From CAURNT01 sp963526495 (GTDB taxonomy: Bacteria > Fusobacteriota > Fusobacteriia > Fusobacteriales > Leptotrichiaceae), in contig CAURNT010000001.1 in the NCBI GenBank assembly GCA_963526495.1, positions 1 to 64,000 on the forward strand: DNA of 64,000 bases, given 5' to 3'. Below the pieces are notes generated by a model. It was not told the DNA's origin. It searched no databases and saw only the letters and a list, made by a program, of their open reading frames with translations. This document shows, in pieces, positions 6,133 through 15,179 of the stretch. The first letter of the stretch is position 1. The number at the start of each line of letters is the position of its first letter. Made by a program: the position numbers and the translations under genes.

Positions 6133-7932
6133 ATGATAGATAAAAAATTTAAAAGAAATTTTTCAATAATTGCTCATATAGATCATGGTAAATCTACCAT
6201 TGCTGATAGATTACTTGAAATGACTGGTACTGTTAGTCAAAGAGAAATGAAAGAGCAATTATTAGATAGTATGGACCTTGAACGTGAAAAAGGAATAACT
6301 ATAAAAGCACAAGCTGTAACTTTAAATTATAAAGCAAAAGATGGAAATATATACGAATTAAATCTTATTGATACACCTGGTCACGTTGATTTTATATACG
6401 AAGTTTCAAGATCTCTTGCTGCATGTGATGGTGCTTTGCTTGTAGTTGATGCAGCACAAGGAATTGAAGCCCAAACTCTTGCTAATGTATATTTAGCACT
6501 TGAAAATGATTTAGAAATTTTGCCAGTTATCAATAAAATAGACCTCCCTTCTGCAGATCCAGATAGAGTTATGCTTGAAATTGAGGATGTAATAGGATTA
6601 CCTACTGATAATTCTGTTCTTGTTTCTGGTAAAACTGGAATTGGAATAGATGAATTACTTGAAGGTATAGTTAATCATCTTCCAGAACCGGATGGTAAAG
6701 ATAACGCTCCATTAAAAGCTCTTATATTTGATTCTCATTATGATGATTTTAGAGGAGTTATTACATATATACGTATAATTGATGGTTCTATTAAAAAAGG
6801 TGATAAAATCAAAATAATGTCAACAGGTAAAGAATTTGAAGTTTTAGAATTAGGAATATTCTCACCTAAAATGAAAGAAAAAAATGAATTAAATACAGGT
6901 TCAGTTGGATATATTATTACTGGTATTAAATCAATAAAAGATACACAAGTTGGAGATACAATAACTCATGTTAAAAATCCTACAGAATTTCCACTTTCAG
7001 GTTATAGACCAGCATTAAGTATGGTATTTGCAGGTATTTATCCAATATCTACTGATGATTACGAAGATTTAAGAGAAGCTTTAGAAAAACTGCAATTAAA
7101 TGATGCTTCACTTAGTTATACACCAGAAACTTCACTTGCCTTAGGATTTGGTTTCCGTTGTGGTTTCTTAGGACTATTACATATGGAGATTATTGTAGAA
7201 AGATTAAGACGTGAATTTGGAATTGATTTAATCTCTACTGCTCCATCTGTTGAATATCACGTTACAGTCGAAGGTACTTCTAATATGCTTATAATAGACA
7301 ACCCAGCAGAATTTCCTGAAGGTAGAAAACATATAGAAGAACCATTTATTAAAGGAACAATTATTGTACCTAAAGATTATGTAGGAAATGTAATGGAACT
7401 TTGTCAAGAAAAACGTGGAACTTTTGTAAATATGAGTTTCGTTGATGAAAATAGATCGATGATAATATATGATTTACCTCTTGCTGAAGTTGTTATAGAT
7501 TTTTACGATAAACTTAAATCAAGAACTAAAGGTTATGCTTCATTCGAATATGAAATGATAGGATTTAGAGAATCTAATCTTGTTAAAATAGATATTCTTG
7601 TAAGTGGACAAGCAGTAGATGCATTCTCATTTATAGCACATAATGATAATGCTTATTATAGAGGAAGATCTATAGTTGAGAAATTAAAAGAAGTTATTCC
7701 AAGACAACAATTTGAAATTCCTATACAAGCAGCACTTGGAACTAAAGTAATCGCTCGTGAAACAGTTAAAGCATTAAGAAAAAATGTATTAGCTAAATGT
7801 TACGGTGGAGACATTACTCGTAAGAAAAAATTATTAGAAAAACAAAAAGAAGGTAAAAAGCGTATGAAAGCGATAGGAAATGTTGAAATACCACAAGAAG
7901 CATTCTTATCTGTACTTAAGTTAAATGATTAA
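6133..7932 (+). CDS. lepA: elongation factor 4 (LepA), back-translocating GTPase
   Basis: 599 aa, the usual length for LepA. The ribosome-bound GTPase resembles EF-G without domain IV and carries the LepA-specific C-terminal domain. The G1 motif AHIDHGKS is at 14-21, G3 is DTPGHVDF and G4 is NKIDLPSA. The C-terminal lysine-rich stretch ([22 protein letters not shown]) is typical of the family. EF4 is thought to act on stalled or mis-translocated ribosomes and in ribosome assembly. It has its own promoter and GAGGAG ribosome binding site. The next gene, yebC-like, has a separate promoter within the 60-nt gap. Confidence 0.96.
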   Translation: MIDKKFKRNFSIIAHIDHGKSTIADRLLEMTGTVSQREMKEQLLDSMDLEREKGITIKAQAVTLNYKAKDGNIYELNLIDTPGHVDFIYEVSRSLAACDGALLVVDAAQGIEAQTLANVYLALENDLEILPVINKIDLPSADPDRVMLEIEDVIGLPTDNSVLVSGKTGIGIDELLEGIVNHLPEPDGKDNAPLKALIFDSHYDDFRGVITYIRIIDGSIKKGDKIKIMSTGKEFEVLELGIFSPKMKEKNELNTGSVGYIITGIKSIKDTQVGDTITHVKNPTEFPLSGYRPALSMVFAGIYPISTDDYEDLREALEKLQLNDASLSYTPETSLALGFGFRCGFLGLLHMEIIVERLRREFGIDLISTAPSVEYHVTVEGTSNMLIIDNPAEFPEGRKHIEEPFIKGTIIVPKDYVGNVMELCQEKRGTFVNMSFVDENRSMIIYDLPLAEVVIDFYDKLKSRTKGYASFEYEMIGFRESNLVKIDILVSGQAVDAFSFIAHNDNAYYRGRSIVEKLKEVIPRQQFEIPIQAALGTKVIARETVKALRKNVLAKCYGGDITRKKKLLEKQKEGKKRMKAIGNVEIPQEAFLSVLKLND

Positions 7933-7935
7933 ATT

Positions 7936-7964
7936 TTGACTATAATTTTTTAATATGATATAAT
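7936..7964 (+). promoter_or_regulatory. promoter of the YebC/PmpR-family gene
   Basis: TTGACT (7936-7941), 17 nt and TATAAT (7959-7964), immediately after lepA. It shows that the next gene can be transcribed independently. Confidence 0.8.
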
Positions 7965-7993
7965 TTATAAGAAATAAAAAAATTGGAGGAAAT

Positions 7994-8713
7994 ATGGGAA
8001 GACATGGTACTATAGCAGGTCGTAAAGAAGCACAAGATAAAAAAAGAGGAGCAGCTTTTACTAAATATGTTAGATTAATTACTGTTGCTGCTAGAAATGG
8101 TGCAGACCCTGAATATAACGTTGCATTAAAACATGCTATTGAAAAAGCTAAGGCAATAAATATGCCTAATGACAATATTACAAGAGCTATTAAAAAAGGT
8201 TCTGGAGCAGATGGTTCTGCTTCATTTGATTCATTAAATTATGAAGGATATGGACCAGGTGGTGTTGCAGTAGTTGTTGAATCACTTACTGATAATAGAA
8301 ACAGAACTGCTTCAGCTGTAAAATCAACTTTTGATAAAAACGGAGGTAATTTAGGAGTTACTGGATGTGTTTCATATATGTTTGATAGAAAAGGTGTAAT
8401 CATTATAGAAAAAACTGATAAAACTGATGAAGATAAAATAATGGAAATTGCTCTTGAAGCAGGTATGGAAGATATGGAAAGTTTAGATGATAGTTTCTAT
8501 ATCACTACTCCAACAGATACTTTTGATGCAGTGTCTGATGCTTTAAGAAAAAATGGTTATGAATTACTAGAATCAGATATCGAATATGTACCATCAATTG
8601 AAGTTGAAACTTTATCTGATGAAGATTTAGAAAAATTAAGAAAATTAATAGATATTCTTGAAGATAATGATGATGTTCAAAAAGTATATCACAATTACGC
8701 TGGAGAATTATAA
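7994..8713 (+). CDS. YebC/PmpR-family DNA-binding or translation factor
   Basis: 239-aa protein of the conserved YebC/TACO1 family. The hallmark N-terminus (MGRHGTIAGRKEAQDKKRGAAFTK, positions 1-24) and the following basic and acidic domains are complete. Family members were first described as transcriptional regulators. More recent work on YebC and mitochondrial TACO1 links them to translation of difficult (for example proline-rich) sequences, so the annotation as a transcription factor should be held loosely. AATTGGAGGAAAT precedes the ATG. It is followed by a strong terminator and is probably monocistronic. Confidence 0.93.
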   Translation: MGRHGTIAGRKEAQDKKRGAAFTKYVRLITVAARNGADPEYNVALKHAIEKAKAINMPNDNITRAIKKGSGADGSASFDSLNYEGYGPGGVAVVVESLTDNRNRTASAVKSTFDKNGGNLGVTGCVSYMFDRKGVIIIEKTDKTDEDKIMEIALEAGMEDMESLDDSFYITTPTDTFDAVSDALRKNGYELLESDIEYVPSIEVETLSDEDLEKLRKLIDILEDNDDVQKVYHNYAGEL

Positions 8714-8730
8714 TAAATATAATAAAAATA

Positions 8731-8773
8731 AAAAGAAGAACAAATAATCTAAAATAGATAATGTTCTTCTTTT
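8731..8773. terminator. intrinsic terminator between yebC-like gene and scrK
   Basis: AAAAGAAGAACA (8731-8741 region) pairs with TGTTCTTCTTTT (8762-8773), with T runs on the plus strand. A runs on the left make it usable in both directions between the convergent genes. Confidence 0.85.
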
Positions 8774-8819
8774 TTGTTATACATAATAACAATATTTTAC
8801 TAAAATATTTATTTAATTA

Positions 8820-9770
8820 TTAAATTTCATTGAAAATTTCTTTATATTTTTCTTCATCTACATAACTAGATATAGCACCTATATTAGTTGTTGATAAAGA
8901 AGCATAATTAGTTGCAAATCTTGATATATTTTCTAAATTAATTATACTTAATTTTTTCTTATCTTCTTCTGTTTTAAGTAATTTTGAAATGTATGCCCCA
9001 ACAAAAGCATCACCTGCTCCTGTTGTATCTATAACTTTAACATTCGGTATAGTGTTTAAAACCTTAAAACCATTATGATATACTTCTGAGCCATTTTCAC
9101 CTTTAGTGTATAAAACATGTGATATATGTTTAAATTTATCTTCTAAAGCTTTTTCTATATTATTTGTTCCTGTAACAAATTCTAATTCATTATCAGATAT
9201 TTTTAATATATCTACATAAGGTAAAAACTCTTGTATAGTATTATAATATTCATTCATATCTTCCCAAAGATTAAATCTTAAATTAACATCAAAACTAATT
9301 AATATACCTTTTTCTTTAGCTCTTTCTATTAAAAATTTATGTGATTCTTTAGACTCATCTTGAATTGCAATACTTGCAAAATGAATAACCTCTATTTCAT
9401 CTAAATTAACTTTTTCAACTTGTTTTCTTGAAATTTTTAATGCTGATGAGCCTTTAAAATAAAAACTAAATGATCTATCTCCTTTTTCATCTCTAGAAAC
9501 AAATGCTAACGGCGTAAATAAATCATCTTTTTTCACTAAATAATCACAGCTTACATTTTGAGATTTTAGTGTATCTTCTAAAAATTTACCAAAACCATCA
9601 TTTCCAAGAGCAGTCAATAAATAACTTTTATGTCCAAGTTTTGAAGCAACACATGCAACATTGGCAACACAGCCACCTGCTTCTTTTTTAAAACTATCTA
9701 TTTTATCTATACTACCTATGCCTTCTCCTATAAAATCTATCAGCATTTCACCTATACATAAAACTGCCAT
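8820..9770 (-). CDS. scrK: fructokinase (PfkB family) of the sucrose operon
   Basis: 316-aa sugar kinase that phosphorylates fructose released from sucrose 6-phosphate to fructose 6-phosphate with ATP. The PfkB signatures are clear: the N-terminal glycine motif (AGGCVANVACVASKLG, about 31-46) and the C-terminal catalytic motif DTTGAGDAFVGAY, with the general base Asp254. It directly abuts scrB, and the context (PTS, hydrolase, LacI regulator) supports fructokinase over other PfkB sugar kinases. It is the last gene of the operon and converges on a terminator. Confidence 0.9.
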   Translation of the reverse strand: MAVLCIGEMLIDFIGEGIGSIDKIDSFKKEAGGCVANVACVASKLGHKSYLLTALGNDGFGKFLEDTLKSQNVSCDYLVKKDDLFTPLAFVSRDEKGDRSFSFYFKGSSALKISRKQVEKVNLDEIEVIHFASIAIQDESKESHKFLIERAKEKGILISFDVNLRFNLWEDMNEYYNTIQEFLPYVDILKISDNELEFVTGTNNIEKALEDKFKHISHVLYTKGENGSEVYHNGFKVLNTIPNVKVIDTTGAGDAFVGAYISKLLKTEEDKKKLSIINLENISRFATNYASLSTTNIGAISSYVDEEKYKEIFNEI

Positions 9771-11066
9771 TTATTTCACCTCTATTCCTTTCAAACTTTT
9801 TGCAATATATTTTTTAGAATTAATTTTTACTTTATGATTTTTAGGATAAAATCTTGAACTAAATACAAATTCTCCATCATTTGCAAATATTTCAAATGAA
9901 GAATTATCAAATACTATTTCTATATTTTGCATATCTATTTCAAATTTTCTATTCCCTCTTCCATAACCTGTATCATTTAAATTAATTTCTAATATCTTAT
10001 TATCGTATAATATATCTAATGAGTCAATAGAAATTTTAAAACTTTGACTTAAATTTTGTTTAAAATACCATTTTCTCTCTTCAAAAGCATCACTTAAATC
10101 ATTATTAAATAAGGTATATATACTTTTATGTATATTTTGTAATAATTTGTTATTTTTAATTTTTAAGACTCTAGGTATACTTAAACAGTTTTGATACCCA
10201 AATTCTACAGTAGGATTTATATAAGGACTATCTGGAATATACATCCAAGCTATTAATACTCTATTTCCATCTTCATCAATAAAAGTTTGAGGAGCATAAA
10301 AGTCAAAACCATAATCTAATAAATTGAAATTATCAATAACTTCTACTTTCTCTATTTCTTCATTTATTATTGAATAACCTACTTCATACGTATTTTTATA
10401 TTCCAAATACATATTTTTAATTCCTTGTGGAGAAAATATTAATATCTCTTTATTATCTAACATAAAGTAATCTGGGCACTCCCACATATATCCTAAATAT
10501 TTAGTATAATACAGTGTTTTAAAATATTCTAAATTTCTATAAACTAAAAGACAACCGTTATCTTTTAAATCTCTAGCACCTAAAACTAAATATTCAATAT
10601 TATCTTTACTATACATCTTAGGATCCCTTACATGTTTAGACATATTAGGATACGCATCATTATCAAATATCAATTCTTTTTTACTAAAATTCTTCCCATC
10701 ACTACTTTTTACTTTAATAGTATTATGTTCTCTTCCTTCAGTTATATAGTCATACTTTTTATCAAGATATTTAACATTACCTGTATAGTAATATACAATT
10801 TCATCATTTTTTACATAAGCACTTCCTGAATATACTCCAGATTTATCATATAAAGAATTAGGAGTTAATACAACCCCTAAATCCTCATAATTTATTAAAT
10901 CCTTACTTTTATATCCATACCATAATTTTTCTCCACCATTTGGATTATATGAATATTGATGATAGATATAATAAAATCCATTAAAATAAACTAAACCATT
11001 AGGATCATTTAACCAACCTTCTTTTGGTTCTATATGTAAACTTTGCTTCCAAATATTATTCTTCAT
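9771..11066 (-). CDS. scrB: sucrose-6-phosphate hydrolase, GH32
   Basis: 431-aa glycoside hydrolase of family 32 that splits sucrose 6-phosphate to glucose 6-phosphate and fructose. The active site is visible: WLNDPNG with nucleophile Asp21, RDP with the transition-state stabiliser Asp148, and MWECPDYF with acid/base Glu196. The five-bladed propeller is followed by the shorter beta-sandwich (about 330-431). There is no signal peptide, so it is cytoplasmic, as expected when uptake is by the PTS. Its start overlaps the end of scrA by 11 nt and its stop abuts scrK. Confidence 0.92.
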   Translation of the reverse strand: MKNNIWKQSLHIEPKEGWLNDPNGLVYFNGFYYIYHQYSYNPNGGEKLWYGYKSKDLINYEDLGVVLTPNSLYDKSGVYSGSAYVKNDEIVYYYTGNVKYLDKKYDYITEGREHNTIKVKSSDGKNFSKKELIFDNDAYPNMSKHVRDPKMYSKDNIEYLVLGARDLKDNGCLLVYRNLEYFKTLYYTKYLGYMWECPDYFMLDNKEILIFSPQGIKNMYLEYKNTYEVGYSIINEEIEKVEVIDNFNLLDYGFDFYAPQTFIDEDGNRVLIAWMYIPDSPYINPTVEFGYQNCLSIPRVLKIKNNKLLQNIHKSIYTLFNNDLSDAFEERKWYFKQNLSQSFKISIDSLDILYDNKILEINLNDTGYGRGNRKFEIDMQNIEIVFDNSSFEIFANDGEFVFSSRFYPKNHKVKINSKKYIAKSLKGIEVK

Positions 11067-12477
11067 TATCTACATCTCTCGTTTTATAAAAATAAGCTGT
11101 AACTGCAAATGATATAACTATCGATAAAAGTAATCCTATACCAAATGATAACCAGTTTTGATAAGGAATAGATAAAAATCCAGGTAATCCTGCAGCACCT
11201 AATGCAGTGGCTAGTACGTGATTTAACCCAAGCCAAGCACTTGATATTGCACTTCCGATTAAAGCAGCATAGAATGGATATTTTAATCTTAAGTTAACTC
11301 CAAACATTGCAGGTTCAGTAATTCCAAGTAAAGCAGAAATTCCTGAAGCTGAAGCAAGTGATTTTAATTTAGAGTTTTTACTAAATACCATAACTGCTAA
11401 AACTGCTCCACCTTGTGCTGCGTTTGACATTGAAGCTATTGGGAATATAAATGAACCACCAGTTTTTGCAACATCTGCAAGTAAACTTGTTTCTACTGCA
11501 ATAAATGAATGATGCATTCCTGTAATTACTATAGGTGCATAAAGTCCTCCAAAAATTCCTGCACCAACAAATCCAAGTGAACTATATAACCAACTTAATC
11601 CAAATGTTAAATAGTTTCCTACTTCACGTAATATAGGGCCTGTTAATGCAAAAGTAATAAATGAAGTAATAAAAATTGATAATAAAGGTGTAGTTAAATT
11701 ATCTAAGTAAATAGGTGTTACACGTCTTAAATATTTTTCTATGTTAGCTAATACATAACTCATAACTACTATTGGTAATACAGTACCTTGATAACCAACT
11801 TTAGCAATTTCTAACCCAAATATATTCCATTTAGGTATATCAACACCCGGTGCTACCAAATAAGCATTCAAAATATCAGGATGCACCATAATCATACCTA
11901 ATACAGCTCCTAAAAATGGATTTCCTCCAAAACGTTTAGTTGCAGAAAATGCAATTAATACAGGTAAAAATACAAATGGTGCATTTGCAAATAAATTTAA
12001 CATTCCTGCAAGGTCTGCAAATTTAGGATAAGCTTCTATTAAAGTTTTACCTGCAAAAAATATATCTTTTGCCGTTAATATATTGTTTATTCCCATCAAT
12101 AACCCACCTGCAACTATTGCTGGTATTATAGGTACAAATATATCACTTAACATTTTAACAAAACGTTGTGCTATATTTCCTTTAGGTTTCGCTCCATTTA
12201 CATTTTCTTTTTCAACTTTAGAAACATTATCTCCAAAAACTTCATTATAACTTCTAAATACTTGTTGTACTAAACCACTCCCAAATATTATTTGAAGTTG
12301 ACCATTAGTAAAGAATACTCCTTTTACTCCCTCTATATCTTCAAGTTTTGATCTATCATATTTAGTTTCATCTTGAAGTTCAATTCTTAAACGAGTTGCA
12401 CAATGAGTAATACTTGATATATTTTCTTTTCCACCAGCATTTTCAACAACTGATTTAATTACTTTTTTTAAATCCAT
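11056..12477 (-). CDS. scrA: sucrose-specific PTS enzyme IIBC
   Basis: 473-aa permease of the glucose/sucrose PTS superfamily. The EIIB domain (about 1-85) has the phosphorylated Cys26 in THCATRLRI. The EIIC domain (about 105-465) has about ten membrane segments and the conserved loop ITEPAMFGVNLR. There is no EIIA domain, so phosphate must come from a separate EIIA (crr-like) protein not in this window. Sucrose specificity is inferred from the scrB/scrK context; trehalose enzymes look similar. TAGGAGG precedes the start, and the first 60 bases upstream carry the promoter and a LacI-type operator. Confidence 0.92.
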   Translation of the reverse strand: MDLKKVIKSVVENAGGKENISSITHCATRLRIELQDETKYDRSKLEDIEGVKGVFFTNGQLQIIFGSGLVQQVFRSYNEVFGDNVSKVEKENVNGAKPKGNIAQRFVKMLSDIFVPIIPAIVAGGLLMGINNILTAKDIFFAGKTLIEAYPKFADLAGMLNLFANAPFVFLPVLIAFSATKRFGGNPFLGAVLGMIMVHPDILNAYLVAPGVDIPKWNIFGLEIAKVGYQGTVLPIVVMSYVLANIEKYLRRVTPIYLDNLTTPLLSIFITSFITFALTGPILREVGNYLTFGLSWLYSSLGFVGAGIFGGLYAPIVITGMHHSFIAVETSLLADVAKTGGSFIFPIASMSNAAQGGAVLAVMVFSKNSKLKSLASASGISALLGITEPAMFGVNLRLKYPFYAALIGSAISSAWLGLNHVLATALGAAGLPGFLSIPYQNWLSFGIGLLLSIVISFAVTAYFYKTRDVDNEE

Positions 12478-12499
12478 ATTTCCTCCTATTATTTATTTT

Positions 12500-12511
12500 G
12501 GTATCGTTACC
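12500..12511. promoter_or_regulatory. LacI-family (ScrR) operator
   Basis: GGTATCGTTACC is a nearly perfect palindrome with the central CG that LacI-family repressors recognise. It lies just downstream of the predicted transcription start (about 12519) of scrA, where bound repressor would block elongation or initiation. It is a rare GC-rich island in very AT-rich DNA. Recognition by ScrR is inferred from proximity. Confidence 0.75.
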
Positions 12512-12525
12512 TTTTTTACAATAAT

Positions 12526-12554
12526 AGAATACCTTAAAAATATAAATTAGTCAA
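12526..12554 (-). promoter_or_regulatory. promoter of scrA-scrB-scrK
   Basis: On the minus strand TTGACT (12549-12554), 17 nt and TATTCT (12526-12531). The operator at 12500-12511 lies at about +8 to +19. Confidence 0.75.
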
Positions 12555-12588
12555 TAGTCCAACTTATTTTTTTTATAAATTATGAAAA

Positions 12589-12610
12589 AAAATGCAATTT
12601 CTTGCATTTT
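12589..12610 (-). terminator. scrR intrinsic terminator
   Basis: AAAATGCAA and TTGCATTTT form a 9-bp stem with a 4-nt loop (12598-12601), followed by a U run on the minus strand. The stem begins right at the scrR stop codon and separates scrR from the scrA promoter. Confidence 0.85.
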
Positions 12611-13611
12611 TATATTTTTTTGTTTTTAATAACACTATTACCCTTTACCATTTTATAAGGAACATATATTTTTGTAGGTACATCATATTCATCATTTATC
12701 AATCCAAATAATGTGTCTACAGCTTTTTGAGCTGCTACATCTAATTGAAATGAAATCGTTGTCAATGGATATTTAAGTAAATTAGAAAAATCATAATTTC
12801 CAAAACCAGTTATGGAGAAGTTCTCTCCAATATTTATATTTCTTTCTGATAATGCTTTTATAGCTCCATAGGCTATTCTATCTGTTGCACACATCAAACA
12901 TGTAACATCCTTAAATTTTTCAATATTTTCTTTAACAATTTCATAAGATGTTTGCATAGAAAAATCTGATTTTAATTCAAACTCAAAATTTATATTATAT
13001 TTATTTAAACTATCTATTATTCCTTTTTTCCTATTAACCCCTACAGCAATGTCTGATTCATCAACTCCTATATATGCTATTTTTTTATGATTTTTATTAA
13101 TAATATATTCTGCCATACTCATACCTGCATTATAGTCATCATATTGTACTGAGTATCCTCTATGTATATCTTGTCCTAATACAACAACAGGAACATCTAT
13201 AGAATTTATAGTTTTTTCATATTTTGCGTTCATAGTTGTAGGCAGTAAAATTATTCCATCAACGTGCATCCTATCAAGTTTGTTAATATATTCAATTTGA
13301 TAATCTAACGAAAAATTAGAATTTAATATAAAAGATTCATAGTTTTTTTCTTTTAATATTTGGTCAATATATCCTAATATCATACCTGTTGTATAAGAAT
13401 GTAAAGTTGGTACAATTATTCCTATCATTTTACTATCATTACTTTTAAGTGCTCTTGCAAATGAATTAGGTTTATAATTATATTTTTTAACAATTTTTTC
13501 TATCTTAAGTCTCGTTTCTTCTTTTATTTTACCATTATTAAAATATCTCGAAACAGTTGTTGTTCCAACTCCAGCCATTTTTGCTATATCTACTATTGTT
13601 AACTTTTTCAT
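12610..13611 (-). CDS. scrR: LacI-family sucrose operon repressor
   Basis: 333-aa regulator. The N-terminal helix-turn-helix (about 3-24, DIAKMAGVGTTTVSRYFNNG) is followed by the hinge helix (about 45-60, NYKPNSFARALKSN) and a periplasmic-binding-protein-like effector domain (about 62-325). It most likely represses scrA-scrB-scrK and is released by a sugar such as fructose or a sucrose phosphate; the effector is inference. It lies upstream of the operon in the same direction but has its own promoter and terminator. A 15-codon ORF overlaps its start codon as ATGA, and the GGGGG within it serves as ribosome binding site. Confidence 0.9.
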   Translation of the reverse strand: MKKLTIVDIAKMAGVGTTTVSRYFNNGKIKEETRLKIEKIVKKYNYKPNSFARALKSNDSKMIGIIVPTLHSYTTGMILGYIDQILKEKNYESFILNSNFSLDYQIEYINKLDRMHVDGIILLPTTMNAKYEKTINSIDVPVVVLGQDIHRGYSVQYDDYNAGMSMAEYIINKNHKKIAYIGVDESDIAVGVNRKKGIIDSLNKYNINFEFELKSDFSMQTSYEIVKENIEKFKDVTCLMCATDRIAYGAIKALSERNINIGENFSITGFGNYDFSNLLKYPLTTISFQLDVAAQKAVDTLFGLINDEYDVPTKIYVPYKMVKGNSVIKNKKI

Positions 13612-13655
13612 CTAAGACCCCCTATATATAAATAACTAAAAACTTTATTCATCAT
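13608..13655 (-). CDS. possible 15-aa leader peptide of scrR
   Basis: ATG at 13655 (with a second ATG at 13652), 15 codons reading MMNKVFSYLYIGGLR, then a TGA that overlaps the scrR start codon as ATGA. AAGGAG lies upstream, but at a rather long 11-nt distance, so translation is uncertain. The arrangement repeats that seen at 5443-5499. Confidence 0.3.
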   Translation of the reverse strand: MMNKVFSYLYIGGLR

Positions 13656-13679
13656 ATATTAAGTTTCTCCTTTTTATAA

Positions 13680-13707
13680 AGTATAACACATTTTTAATTA
13701 ATAACAA
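13680..13707 (-). promoter_or_regulatory. scrR promoter
   Basis: On the minus strand TTGTTA (13702-13707), 16 nt and TATACT (13680-13685). No copy of the scr operator palindrome is visible here, so autoregulation is not indicated. Confidence 0.5.
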
Positions 13708-13732
13708 AGAAGGAAACATAAAAATTATTTCA

Positions 13733-13818
13733 TAAATTTAAAAGGAACTACACCTTATAAAATCAGATGTAATTCCTTAAATTATTTATTTTAAATTTTT
13801 CCTAGTTTATTGATACAT
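13733..13818 (-). repeat. hairpin repeat, copy 1 (downstream of the coiled-coil OMP gene)
   Basis: About 86 bp with strong similarity to 23242-23316. The core is a hairpin whose 11-nt arms lie at 13742-13752 and 13768-13778. On the minus strand it forms a stem with one G-U pair followed by UUAAAUUUA, so it can act as terminator or 3'-end structure for the gene ending at 13852. Confidence 0.7.
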
Positions 13819-13851
13819 ATTCCTAATAAACTTTTCCCTTAAAAATATTAA

Positions 13852-15162
13852 TTAAAATTCATATCCTAGATTTAACCCTATAAGTCCAGAATTATATGCC
13901 GTACTTAACCCACCTTTAAATCCTTTATATTTAACACCTAATCCAAATTCTACTTTAGGTTTTACTAAAATAAATGGTGCATCCACAGGTACTTTATATT
14001 CCTTACCATTTATTGTAGCTTTTTCATTTTCTAATTCTTTAGCAACAGTATAAAGTTCATTAGGAGATATCTTTACTCCTAATTTAGTATTTACATACCC
14101 CTCTAAATCGTTATAAATTTTAAAATTAGATTCTGTTAAAACATAAACCGAAGTACCAAAATTAATTTTTGAATTTAATTTATTAAAAATATCACTAGAA
14201 TTTTTATTATTTAAAGTTTTTTCTTCATTTTTTTTATGAAGTTTATCATTTTCTTCTTTTCTAGCTTTTACTTCATTAAATATAGCTTTTTCCTTTTCAA
14301 AGTTTTGTACTATTGTATCAGCTTTTTCATTAACTTCTTCAATTTTTTTCATATATTCTTCTAATTCTTTTTCCTTTTGTTTTTTTACAGTAGGTAATAA
14401 TTTTAATTCTTCTAAATTAGAAAAACTAGTTTGTCTATCTTCTACAACTTTAGTATAAACCTTATTTAAAATAAGATATTTAGCTTGTTTTGCTTTTAAT
14501 TCTGTTACTAAGGCATCTATATCATCTTGATTTGTTAAACTTTCAGCACTTTTTTGTTTCGCAATCATTTCATCTTCTATTGCTTTTAGTTCTAAACGTA
14601 ACTTTTTAGCTTGTGCATCTCTTTTGTCATAAATTTTTTGATATTCTTCTTTATCTTTTTCACTTTTATCCATCATTTTTTGATATCCTTCAATTTCCTT
14701 ATTTAGTGTATCAAGTTTCTGCTCACTATTTGCAAGAATATCATTTAATTCATCATATTTTATTTTTGCAATATCATAAGTAAACTTTTTATTTTCATAT
14801 TCTTCATTCAATAAAAATGTTTCTCTTTCTAATTGTTTATCACTAGAAGAATTTTCTTTAGACTCTACTTTAATAGTATCTTTAGTGATTTTCGCTTCAA
14901 TAAAAGTGTCCACTCCTAAACCAAATGATAAATTTAAATTTTGAATTTTAACTGGATAAGTAACATCAACATTAGCTTTACTAACTAAAATATTTGAGTT
15001 ATATTCACCTTTTACTATTTCATCCAAGCCGAATTTTTTAAATTCGGCTTGAGATATATTTAATTTATCATACGCAGAAGATAAGCCAACAGATATATTA
15101 ACTGGTAATTTTGCATTTGCGATACTTGCAAGTACAAAAGTTGCTATTATCATCTTTTTCAT
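13852..15162 (-). CDS. outer-membrane barrel protein interrupted by a long coiled coil
   Basis: 436 aa, no family recognised. Residues 1-17 are a signal peptide ending at ANA. Residues 18-95 alternate hydrophobic and polar as in membrane beta strands. Residues 105-320 are rich in Glu and Lys with heptad character and predict a long, probably hairpin-folded coiled coil. Residues 325-436 return to beta-strand pattern and end in NLGYEF, with the terminal aromatic that marks outer-membrane barrels for the BAM complex. A small barrel with a coiled-coil extension in one loop is the simplest reading; whether that loop is outside the cell or periplasmic cannot be settled. It is last of three genes, 17 nt after the autotransporter gene. 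AGGAG precedes the start. Confidence 0.65.
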   Translation of the reverse strand: MKKMIIATFVLASIANAKLPVNISVGLSSAYDKLNISQAEFKKFGLDEIVKGEYNSNILVSKANVDVTYPVKIQNLNLSFGLGVDTFIEAKITKDTIKVESKENSSSDKQLERETFLLNEEYENKKFTYDIAKIKYDELNDILANSEQKLDTLNKEIEGYQKMMDKSEKDKEEYQKIYDKRDAQAKKLRLELKAIEDEMIAKQKSAESLTNQDDIDALVTELKAKQAKYLILNKVYTKVVEDRQTSFSNLEELKLLPTVKKQKEKELEEYMKKIEEVNEKADTIVQNFEKEKAIFNEVKARKEENDKLHKKNEEKTLNNKNSSDIFNKLNSKINFGTSVYVLTESNFKIYNDLEGYVNTKLGVKISPNELYTVAKELENEKATINGKEYKVPVDAPFILVKPKVEFGLGVKYKGFKGGLSTAYNSGLIGLNLGYEF

Positions 15163-15179
15163 ATTTTATTTTCTCCTTA

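Noticed and set aside
8700..8820. A replication origin or terminus at the strand switch
   Set aside because: No DnaA-box cluster or dif-like site is visible; only a terminator hairpin is found.
13733..13818. The repeat copies as ends of an insertion sequence
   Set aside because: There is no transposase between them, they are in direct not inverted orientation, and the structure fits a 3'-end hairpin on the minus strand.
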